Assembly: GCA_001464795.1 (NCBI GenBank)
Contig: LNEB01000014.1
Coordinates: 186,001-250,000 of the forward strand
DNA from: Bdellovibrionales bacterium Ga0074139
GTDB lineage: Bacteria; Bdellovibrionota; Bdellovibrionia; Bdellovibrionales; Bdellovibrionaceae
Direction: 5' to 3'
Length of the DNA stretch: 64,000 nucleotides
Position 1 is the first letter of the stretch; every line of letters begins with the position of its first letter. This document shows positions 43,212-50,505 of the stretch, piece by piece. The translations under genes and the position numbers were made by a program. The notes beneath the pieces are model-generated. The model was not told the origin of the DNA, searched no databases, and saw only the letters and a program-made list of their open reading frames with translations.

Positions 43212-44502
43212 AGCTGATGGTTTTGATTTCATCATCGATAATTACTGTTTCAGCAGATTCTGAATCCTGATAGGGGTAAGTATGATAGTTGATGACAGGA
43301 TGCTGTGGTTTAAAAATTTTCTTTTTATCAGCTAAATCCACAGCTTTTAAGTTAGATAAGAAGCTAGAGGGCTCGATGGGGCTATCGCTTCCAAAGGAAA
43401 ATGCTATTTTTGATTTTTCTAAAGATCGCCAAGGGAAGGCGTGATCGTACAATTTTGGTAGCTTAGTTTCTAACCAAGCTGAATCCGAAAACCAATGACA
43501 AGGTTGTAAATGACAACGCACATGCAAAGACTTCATCATTTGTATTGTTTCTGGTCTTAATATTTCCACGTGTTCCAAGTGCAATCGACCTTGAGTTCCC
43601 TTCGCATAGACTTTTCTAGCCGTATCCACAATTTGGTGGGTGCACTCGTCACCGATCGAGTGCAATGCGATTTCCAAGCCATGGGACCAAATTTTTTCCA
43701 TGCAATAAGCAATATCTTCGGTGGACCAATTCATCTGCCCAGATTGATCCTGCCCCGAATAAGGCTGAGAAATAAAAGCCGTGTGTGATCCTAATGATCC
43801 GTCAACAAAAAGCTTAACGCCTCGAAGTTTCATCATGGAATTTTCATCTTTTTTGCAGTCAAGTGCCGCTTCTATCACTTTTTCTAAACTGGTAACTGAC
43901 TCACAAACAAACCAATGCTCAACATGCAAAAAAAGTTGACCTTCTTTCAACAACTGCTGATTCATTTTCCACTGATCCAAGCTTGAGGTCATATCTCGGA
44001 TGTGTGTAAATCCATTTCGATTAAAATGCTGAGCTGCTATCAAGAGTTGTTGCCTTTTCTGGTCAGCAGAAAACTCTGGAAGTTGATAAAGAGCTTCGAT
44101 GTGAGCTTTTTCTTTTAAATGACCAGTGGGCCAACCCGAATCATCAACCACGATATCGGCACGGTTAAGATTGGGAAGCCAAAGCCCTAGCTTCTTAAGT
44201 CCTGCTGTATTCACCCAACTTGAATGTCCATCGTTTCGGGACAAAAAAACAGGTTGCTGTGAAAATTTTGAATCTAAAAAATTCCTGTGAATGATGAAAT
44301 TTTTAGGCCAAAAAGATTCATCCCAACCGAATCCTACAACCCAGTCACCGCGAAAATAATGAGGTAATAATTTTTCCTGCAAAATTTCTAGAGGATCTTT
44401 GATTTTTTTTAAATTCCAAGATTGTAAAACCTGACCGGTGTACATCCAGTGAACATGACTATCGTAAAGATTTGAAATTTTATGTTCACCAGAAAAAAAC
44501 AT
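43192..44502 (-). CDS. YtcJ-like amidohydrolase lacking the outer beta domain
   Basis: The 436-residue protein has the metal and substrate motifs of the YtcJ group: DSHVHW (HxH) at about 14-19, VKLFVDGSLGSHTA, ALHSIGD, HLEHVEIL and FGSDSPIEP. YtcJ proteins are usually about 540 residues with a beta-sandwich formed from both ends; here only 13 residues precede the HxH and the C terminus is short. All active-site residues remain. Substrate is unknown. AAGGGG precedes the ATG. It splits the two pilus-gene blocks on the opposite strand. Confidence 0.85.
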   Translation of the reverse strand: MFFSGEHKISNLYDSHVHWMYTGQVLQSWNLKKIKDPLEILQEKLLPHYFRGDWVVGFGWDESFWPKNFIIHRNFLDSKFSQQPVFLSRNDGHSSWVNTAGLKKLGLWLPNLNRADIVVDDSGWPTGHLKEKAHIEALYQLPEFSADQKRQQLLIAAQHFNRNGFTHIRDMTSSLDQWKMNQQLLKEGQLFLHVEHWFVCESVTSLEKVIEAALDCKKDENSMMKLRGVKLFVDGSLGSHTAFISQPYSGQDQSGQMNWSTEDIAYCMEKIWSHGLEIALHSIGDECTHQIVDTARKVYAKGTQGRLHLEHVEILRPETIQMMKSLHVRCHLQPCHWFSDSAWLETKLPKLYDHAFPWRSLEKSKIAFSFGSDSPIEPSSFLSNLKAVDLADKKKIFKPQHPVINYHTYPYQDSESAETVIIDDEIKTISFKNPYG

Positions 44503-44552
44503 GCCCCTTTTTTCGCAAAAAGAGGCACAAATAGCAATTGAATCTCTAGGTA

Positions 44553-46505
44553 TTAACGAGATGGACTGGAAATAGTTCCAGGAGCACTTGGCACACCACC
44601 CGGCAAAGTAGTTGGGTTACAACTTAATCCTACACAACCTGAATTTCCGCCGCTGAATCCCTGCTGCTGACCGGGGTTAAATAAGTAAGAGTTGCCTCCG
44701 TTGTAATTCACTCCAGCACCAATAGTCGCACCTACGCCTATGTTAAATCCACCTCCGCCACCTATGCCGATAGATCCACCACCAACACCAAAAGAACCTG
44801 GAGCATTTTGACCAAACATAGTGCTGCCTGATGATTGAACTTGTTGAATCCGCAAATACAAAGATTGAAGCTCCATATTTAATGAAGACAATTGTTGAGC
44901 CTTACGAGTTTCATTTTGAATATACTGATTGTACTGAGCCACTTGAGCTTGCTGCTGTTGTAACTGCATTTGCATCATTTGCTGCTGCATTTGTAATTGC
45001 CCCAGGTAATCAGCTCCGCCACCTGGAAATCCTCCAGGAAATCCGCCGCCACCTGGAAATCCACCAGGGAATCCGCCGCCACCTGGAAATCCACCAGGGA
45101 ATCCGCCGCCACCTGGAAATCCTCCAGGGAATCCGCCGCCACCTGGAAATCCACCAGGGAATCCGCCGCCACCTGGAAATCCTCCAGGAAATCCACCTAA
45201 ATTTATTCCAGCGTTAGCACCCACTCCAAATCCCATATTATTACCAAACGGATTATTGTTACCGCTGATACCCCAGGGTGAAAATCCTGCGTTGAACTGT
45301 CCACCAGCAAAAGGATTTCCATGCATATTTTGTGGCATGCCCCAAAGGTTTCCACCAGGTCCATTGTGACCTCTGTTATAAATGGAACCAGAACCATAAG
45401 GACCTGATAAACCTAAATGTCCATTTGCATTTCCACCACCAGCAGCACTTGATCCACAACCAAATGCACCTTGCCCGGTTCCACCACCAAGAGCCCCATA
45501 AAGGCCATTGACGATGTACGGAAATCCATAACCAATCGAAGAATAATTTTGAGTTGGGAATCCTTGAGCAGAATTGTATTCAGCGATCATTTTTGTTTGT
45601 CTTTGGCCTAAATAAATTCCTAGTAAACCCATTCCAAGATTGGCACCCACATTGGCCCAATCAGGCTCACGCTTATAAGCTTGTCTTCGTTGGAAATCAC
45701 AACCAACGCAGTAGTCACCTTCAGTTTCACCGTCGTAGATTCCATCTTTAAGATCTTTTTGAAATTGTCTTGATGCTAAACGATAAGCTTTTTTCAATCG
45801 ATCACGTTCAGCTTCCAGTCTTGCGATTTCGTTCACAACTGAAGCTCTGCGAAGAACGGCTTTTTTATAAAACTCCATATCGTTCACGCAGGCTTCTTCA
45901 TCATCAGGGTGAAGTTTTGTAGCCGGAGCTGTGACCACTGCTGACATGGAAATACACGCGCCACGTGAATTAATAATTCTACCTTTTGGATCACAAACTT
46001 GATTCCAAGCAGATGCACGAAATGCAGTTAACTTTTCTGGCACAACTTGTGAGTCAGGTGACTTTGCAGCTAAACGTATGGCAGATCTTGCTGTATCATC
46101 TTTAGTAGGTTCGGTTTTCGCGCTTCCATCCACAGGTTGATCATCGTTACCAGTCCAAGCATTACATGATCTTCCGCTGATTAAATGAGAACGAATGTCA
46201 GTCACAGCAGCATCAATTAAAAAGACTCTTAGTTTTCTTTCACGTGTACGAATTTCTCCGTTGAGACCCTCTTTGCCATTGAGCTCTGCTTTGAAAGCTT
46301 TCAATTGTTCAGCAACGCTTTCGGATTCGTCTTTAATTTCTTCCATCTCATCGCTTTGACTAATTCCACCCGAACCAGCACGTACGTCAATTGGACAAGA
46401 TTGCATTCCACCCCATTGTCCAGAGCCCCATTGGGAGGCAAAACTGAAATTTTGGACAGAAAAAATCATCAAAAAAGCGATCCATCCGTGAGATATTACT
46501 GGCAT
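44553..46505 (-). CDS. Large secreted Gly-rich protein with decapeptide repeats
   Basis: From the ATG at 46505 the protein has 650 residues with a signal peptide ending SFASQ. The first 300 residues are charged, partly helical and contain several cysteines (RSCNAW, DYCVGCDF). The middle is rich in Gly, Asn and Phe. It contains six tandem copies of a 10-residue GGFPGGFPGG unit, then a Gln/Met-rich helical patch and a Gly-rich tail. It is probably a surface or matrix protein. GAGGAG precedes the ATG; an upstream start at 46571 would mask the signal peptide. No family is recognised. Confidence 0.75.
   Translation of the reverse strand: MPVISHGWIAFLMIFSVQNFSFASQWGSGQWGGMQSCPIDVRAGSGGISQSDEMEEIKDESESVAEQLKAFKAELNGKEGLNGEIRTRERKLRVFLIDAAVTDIRSHLISGRSCNAWTGNDDQPVDGSAKTEPTKDDTARSAIRLAAKSPDSQVVPEKLTAFRASAWNQVCDPKGRIINSRGACISMSAVVTAPATKLHPDDEEACVNDMEFYKKAVLRRASVVNEIARLEAERDRLKKAYRLASRQFQKDLKDGIYDGETEGDYCVGCDFQRRQAYKREPDWANVGANLGMGLLGIYLGQRQTKMIAEYNSAQGFPTQNYSSIGYGFPYIVNGLYGALGGGTGQGAFGCGSSAAGGGNANGHLGLSGPYGSGSIYNRGHNGPGGNLWGMPQNMHGNPFAGGQFNAGFSPWGISGNNNPFGNNMGFGVGANAGINLGGFPGGFPGGGGFPGGFPGGGGFPGGFPGGGGFPGGFPGGGGFPGGFPGGGGFPGGFPGGGADYLGQLQMQQQMMQMQLQQQQAQVAQYNQYIQNETRKAQQLSSLNMELQSLYLRIQQVQSSGSTMFGQNAPGSFGVGGGSIGIGGGGGFNIGVGATIGAGVNYNGGNSYLFNPGQQQGFSGGNSGCVGLSCNPTTLPGGVPSAPGTISSPSR
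45021..45200. repeat. 30-bp tandem repeats (6 copies) in a coding region
   Basis: Six 30-bp units run from 45021 to 45200, nearly identical except for one or two third-base changes. The last copy is degenerate at its end. They encode the GGFPGGFPGG decapeptides. The unit length is a multiple of 3, so copy-number changes keep the frame. Confidence 0.9.
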
Positions 46506-46578
46506 ATTGATCTCCTCAAAAAACTTGTTTCCAATCGCTTTATCGTCATATTGAGACAGAAACTTGACCACAAAACCT

Positions 46579-46608
46579 TTGCCTGATGCTTTAATTCAGT
46601 CCTAAACT
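46579..46608 (+). promoter_or_regulatory. Candidate promoter of the receiver-kinase gene
   Basis: TTGCCT (46579-46584), an 18-bp spacer and TAAACT (46603-46608) end 9 bases before the ATG, so the leader would be about 3 bases. No ribosome-binding site is present. Confidence 0.35.
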
Positions 46609-46617
46609 ACTCTTTAT

Positions 46618-47730
46618 ATGATGAATCATACGATTTTGTGTGTCGATGACGAAATTGACAACGTAGACGCTCTAGAACGACTTTTCCGCAAGAAATACAA
46701 GGTGTTAAAGGCCACTTCAGGGGCCCAAGCACTGACAATTCTTGACCAAAATCCCGGCCAGATATCAGTCATTTTAACGGACCAAAGGATGCCTCAGATG
46801 ACAGGGGCTGAAATGTTAGAAAAGTCGATAAAATCTGCACCAAAGGCCAGTCGTCTTTTGTTAACGGGTTATACGGACCTTGAGTCCGTTGTTGAGGCTG
46901 TTAACAAAGGCCAAATTCATCGCTACCTGACAAAACCATGGGACCCCATCGATCTGCAGCAAACAGTTGATCAAGCCGTTGAAAAATTTGAGCTTGGTCA
47001 GGCCTTAGAGAAAAAAAATCAGGAACTTGAGCAAGCTTTAAAAGAACTGAAAACCCTTGATCAATCGAAAACTCAATTCATGCTTTTAATTAATCATGAA
47101 CTTAAAACACCGCTGACCTCGATTATTAGTTTTTTAGAACTTCTTAAAGAAAGTTCCTTATCAGAGGAGCAAATTCTTTTTGTGCAAAGAATTTCAAAAA
47201 GCACAGACCGACTAAGAATGCTAATTGAAGATGTTTTACTCATTATGCGCTGTGAAACAAATCAAATTCGGATACAAAACGTGGACGTTCGATTGGCCCA
47301 TGTGGCTCAAGAAATCCCAAAAAATCTTCAAGAACTTTTAATCAAAAAACAGCAAAAAATTACTTTAAATTTAGAAGTCGAACAATTAAATGTCGACTCC
47401 TTTGTAATTCATGAAATATTCAATCGACTTATACAAAATGCCAATAAGTTTGGGGCTGAAAAATCAGTCATAGAAATCTCAGCTAAAAATCAAAACAATG
47501 ACACCTTAATTGAAATCAAAAACCGTGGTTCTCAGTTTGATATGAATAAAGTACAAAAATTAAGTCAGCCCTTCTTTCTTGATGAAAGCGTCATGCATCA
47601 CTCGACTGGAACAGGGTTAGGTTTAAGCATTTGTCAGTCCTTACTAAAATTGTACAATTCAGAGCTTCATTTTGAAAATTCTGATAACAATGAAGCCATT
47701 GTCCGATTTCTGATGAAAAATCCGAGCTAA
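46618..47730 (+). CDS. Receiver-histidine kinase hybrid
   Basis: The 370-residue cytoplasmic protein has an N-terminal receiver domain (1-120; phospho-acceptor Asp in ILTDQRMP at about 57, Lys in YLTKPWD), a coiled-coil linker (about 125-155), a HisKA domain with NHELKTPLTS (the phosphorylated His is the H) and an HATPase domain with NANKFG and GTGLGLSICQ. The order receiver-then-kinase is less common than the reverse. There is no sensor domain, so it is likely to be driven by a partner. It lies beside the secretin gene of the pilus system. Confidence 0.93.
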   Translation: MMNHTILCVDDEIDNVDALERLFRKKYKVLKATSGAQALTILDQNPGQISVILTDQRMPQMTGAEMLEKSIKSAPKASRLLLTGYTDLESVVEAVNKGQIHRYLTKPWDPIDLQQTVDQAVEKFELGQALEKKNQELEQALKELKTLDQSKTQFMLLINHELKTPLTSIISFLELLKESSLSEEQILFVQRISKSTDRLRMLIEDVLLIMRCETNQIRIQNVDVRLAHVAQEIPKNLQELLIKKQQKITLNLEVEQLNVDSFVIHEIFNRLIQNANKFGAEKSVIEISAKNQNNDTLIEIKNRGSQFDMNKVQKLSQPFFLDESVMHHSTGTGLGLSICQSLLKLYNSELHFENSDNNEAIVRFLMKNPS

Positions 47731-47757
47731 TTGTTTCGATTTTCGGAATCTGAATGA

Positions 47758-47776
47758 AACCGCAGGACCTGTGGTT
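47758..47776. promoter_or_regulatory. 19-bp interrupted palindrome upstream of the secretin gene
   Basis: AACCGCAGG-A-CCTGTGGTT has 9-bp arms with one G-T mismatch. It lies between the receiver-kinase stop and the secretin start, 30 bp before the latter. It could be an operator of the pilus genes. Confidence 0.4.
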
Positions 47777-47806
47777 CAACCTTAAGCTTTGCATTAAGTA
47801 AAGTTT

Positions 47807-49048
47807 ATGAAAATCATTCTATCATTATTCTTTTTTACGTCTCTATCAAAAGCCTTTGTTATACAAGTGGGTGAAACTTTGGCATTTCCATCAAGCCCAT
47901 CATCGGTATGGGCTGAAAAAAATAATTGCCTGACTGTCACATCCACATCCAATTCGACCAAAATCACTGGAAACAAAAAATGTGCAGTAAAAGTTAAGAT
48001 CAATAATCAAATTAAAAAAATTCAAGTGATTACTGTCTCACAAAAAAATCTCTTTGAAAAAATCAGTCAGCTGGCCAAAAAAACTCCTGGTCTTAAAGTA
48101 AAAATTGAAAATGCACAGGTTGAAGTACAGGGTTTCATTTACAAATGGGACACTTGGAAAAAACTGCGGGATTTAGCTGAAGATGAAGAAAGTTTTGTAG
48201 TTAAATCTGTATTGTCAGAAGAGTTATCCAATCAATTTCAAAATTATATTAATGAAGAGTTGCAAGCTCAGGGTTTACTCAGTTTGAATGTTACACTGAA
48301 GCCAAGTTTAATGATTTCCATCAGCCCTCAGCAACAGTATCAATCACGATATCAAAATTACTTTGAAAAGCTAGGCATACCCGTCACGATTGCAAAGGAA
48401 AGCCTATCGGCTGAACCCACAATTCAAGTTAGGATTCGTATTCTTGAAGTTTCTAAATCTAGCTCTTTGAAATTTGGAGTTCGGTGGCCTGATGAAGCCA
48501 CTTTTCAGGTTTTACCAAAAGCGGTCATCAACAGCGAAACTCTGCAAGGTCAAATTATGGCCCTTGAAAGTACAGGGGAAGCGCGCACATTAGCGAGTCC
48601 AACTTTAATTTGTAAAAGTGGAAAAGAAGCCGATTTTTTTGCTGGAGGAGAATACCCCATCAAGCTCACTGGATTTAAAGAACAAATTCAGTGGATCAAA
48701 TACGGTGTGGGTCTTAAAATTAAACCCTTAGCTGATAGTTCCGGTCGTATGAGTCTTACAATCGAAACAGAAATTTCTAATTTATCAGCTTTTGTGGATA
48801 ATATACCAACGGTTGAAACCAGTCGTGTTTCCAGTCACTTCGATATTTCGAAAAGCCAAGTCATTGCATTATCTGGAATTTTGCGTGATCAAAATTCCAG
48901 TGGCCATGAAGGAGTTCCCTTCTTAAAACATATTCCTATTTTAGGATCTCTATTTAGCAGTAAAAAATATATTTCAAAGCAATCTGAACTGATTATTTTA
49001 GTTGAACCTCAGTTAATGAACTCAAACACCAATATGGCAAGGCACTAA
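47807..49048 (+). CDS. Secretin-type pilus protein (CpaC/RcpA-like)
   Basis: The 413-residue protein has a signal peptide (MKIILSLFFFTSLSKAFV) and an N-terminal region of about 80 residues with the pattern of secretin-associated N domains. The C-terminal secretin core is clear: RIRILEVSKSSSLKFGV, LASPTLICKSGKEADFFAGGEYP, VSSHFDISKSQVIALSGIL and VPFLKHIPILGSLF. It would form the outer-membrane channel of a Tad pilus. CpaF follows 2 bp later. Confidence 0.88.
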   Translation: MKIILSLFFFTSLSKAFVIQVGETLAFPSSPSSVWAEKNNCLTVTSTSNSTKITGNKKCAVKVKINNQIKKIQVITVSQKNLFEKISQLAKKTPGLKVKIENAQVEVQGFIYKWDTWKKLRDLAEDEESFVVKSVLSEELSNQFQNYINEELQAQGLLSLNVTLKPSLMISISPQQQYQSRYQNYFEKLGIPVTIAKESLSAEPTIQVRIRILEVSKSSSLKFGVRWPDEATFQVLPKAVINSETLQGQIMALESTGEARTLASPTLICKSGKEADFFAGGEYPIKLTGFKEQIQWIKYGVGLKIKPLADSSGRMSLTIETEISNLSAFVDNIPTVETSRVSSHFDISKSQVIALSGILRDQNSSGHEGVPFLKHIPILGSLFSSKKYISKQSELIILVEPQLMNSNTNMARH

Positions 49049-49050
49049 AT

Positions 49051-50163
49051 ATGCTTAAAAGTGCTTATTTATCTATATGCCAAGAGATCGAAAAATCCTT
49101 TGGCTCTGATCTTTTGGCAAGTGCATCGGATTCCCATGTCAATCAGTACCGTGCGCTGATTGAATCTCAAGTATTAAAACTTGATCCCAATATTCAAAGA
49201 AGAATTAAGGATGAATTTTTTAATTTAGGACCACTTGAATTACTAATTGGGGATTCTTCGATCAGCGAAATTTTAGTCAATTGTCCTAATTCTATTTGGT
49301 TTGAAAAAGAAGGTCGATTACAAAAACATGATGATCAATTCTTATCTGATATTAGCTACGACAATATCATTGAAAAGTTGGGACAACTAGCAGGCAAGCA
49401 CCTGACACTCGATCGCCCTTATATTGAAGGCCACTTTGATGGTATGCGACTTTCTATTTTAAGTTCAGAAATTACGAATGGATATTCAATCATTTCCATT
49501 CGTAAACATCCAAAAAATCCATGGGTCTTAAAAAAACTAGTAGAAAACAAATGGTGTGACTATCAAACAAGTGAGATTTTAAAAGCATTAGTATTGACTG
49601 GAGACAATTTTGTAATCATTGGTGAAACAGGCTCTGGTAAAACATCAGTGGTCAATGCTTTACTGAATGAAATTCCAGAAACAGAGCGTGCTGTTGTTAT
49701 CGAAGACAGTTCAGAGGTTCATTTACCCAATTCTGCATCAGTGAAACTTTTAACTCGGGATGCTGTTCAAGATCTTTCGTTGATCGATCAGCAGTCTCTT
49801 TTGAAAAGGGCTTTAAGACTTCGACCCGATAGACTTGTTATGGGAGAAATTCGAGGCGAAGAATCAAAGGATTTCTTGATGCTTCTTGCAACTGGGCATC
49901 GGGGCTGCTTTGCCACACTACACGCAAAAAATCCCAGTGAAGCTTTAATCAGGCTTGAAATGCTGATCCAGTTAGGTGCACCACAATGGAATTTGGGTGC
50001 CATTCGTAGGCTTATTTTTTTGAGCTTACAATACATTTTAGTTACAGAACGCACCCCTGAAGGCAGGCGTGCGTTTAAAGGACTTTACAAACTCAGTTCA
50101 CTGGAAGAATCAGGCATTACACTTGATTCAATGACTTCTTTTGGTATTTCTTTGGGCACTTGA
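49051..50163 (+). CDS. Pilus secretion ATPase CpaF/TadA
   Basis: The 370-residue protein is a type IV/Tad secretion ATPase. It has the N-terminal domain EFFNLGPLELLIGDSSISEI, Walker A GETGSGKTS at about 190-198, an Asp-box with VVIEDSSEVHL, Walker B region LVMGEIRGEE and the His-box GHRGCFATLHAKNP. It is somewhat short for CpaF (about 450). TadB/TadC and CpaE are not encoded next to it. The 3' end overlaps a convergent small gene by 79 bp. Confidence 0.9.
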   Translation: MLKSAYLSICQEIEKSFGSDLLASASDSHVNQYRALIESQVLKLDPNIQRRIKDEFFNLGPLELLIGDSSISEILVNCPNSIWFEKEGRLQKHDDQFLSDISYDNIIEKLGQLAGKHLTLDRPYIEGHFDGMRLSILSSEITNGYSIISIRKHPKNPWVLKKLVENKWCDYQTSEILKALVLTGDNFVIIGETGSGKTSVVNALLNEIPETERAVVIEDSSEVHLPNSASVKLLTRDAVQDLSLIDQQSLLKRALRLRPDRLVMGEIRGEESKDFLMLLATGHRGCFATLHAKNPSEALIRLEMLIQLGAPQWNLGAIRRLIFLSLQYILVTERTPEGRRAFKGLYKLSSLEESGITLDSMTSFGISLGT

Positions 50164-50405
50164 TCACCTAAGAAAAACTTTTCTGACATTTCTTTTATTT
50201 TTTGAGCTTTAATTTGTGCGACAGGTTTATTGTATTGAGCATTCATTGAATCCACTAAATCTTCAGAGAAGCTGACTCGGTCGATGATAGGTTCATAGAT
50301 TGGTCTGCCAAGACTTGGAGCCCCTGGACGTCCAGGTTGTGCTCTTGAAGAATCATAGGACTGAGTTCGAGCACTCGGCGCTAAAATTTTACTGATCTTT
50401 TCCAT
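50085..50405 (-). CDS. Small protein resembling anti-sigma factor FlgM
   Basis: The 106-residue protein has a disordered, Ser/Pro/Arg-rich N-terminal 35 residues, then a segment with VSFSEDLVDSM and VAQIKAQKIKEMSEKFFLG. From memory, the E. coli/Salmonella FlgM C-terminal region has VTLSDAQAKLM and VSDINMERVEALKTAIRNG in the same order and spacing class, with V, I, K/R, V/I, L/M and G conserved. FlgM inhibits FliA, which is encoded at 53690 here. An AGGAGG ribosome-binding site fixes the ATG at 50405. The gene could be unrelated; I rate the FlgM idea as plausible only. Confidence 0.6.
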   Translation of the reverse strand: MEKISKILAPSARTQSYDSSRAQPGRPGAPSLGRPIYEPIIDRVSFSEDLVDSMNAQYNKPVAQIKAQKIKEMSEKFFLGDQVPKEIPKEVIESSVMPDSSSELSL

Positions 50406-50466
50406 CCACACCTCCTGTGTGATTTGTCGAGCTCATCTTGAACTCTACAAACACTTCTCGGAGGAA

Positions 50467-50497
50467 ACTTGTCTCAGCTTGAGAATCTGAAACAAGT
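50467..50497 (-). terminator. Hairpin downstream of aspS
   Basis: On the minus strand ACTTGTTTCAG and CTGAGACAAGT form an 11-bp stem with one G-U pair and a 9-base loop, 9 bases after the aspS stop. A short TTT follows. It probably ends most aspS transcripts before the small downstream gene. Confidence 0.5.
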
Positions 50498-50505
50498 TCT
50501 GGACG

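Noticed and set aside
45021-45200. Regular 30-bp repeats resembling a CRISPR array
   Set aside because: There are no spacers; the units are contiguous, in frame and encode Gly-Phe-Pro decapeptides.
44831-45217. Plus-strand 128-residue open frame across the Gly-rich repeats
   Set aside because: It is a shadow of the repeated sequence, has no ribosome-binding site, and its repeated residues are explained by the other strand.
50406-50460. Sigma-28-like TAGAGTTC element before the FlgM-like gene
   Set aside because: The -35-like box is fair, but the only -10-like sequence is 3 bases too close and has poor identity.
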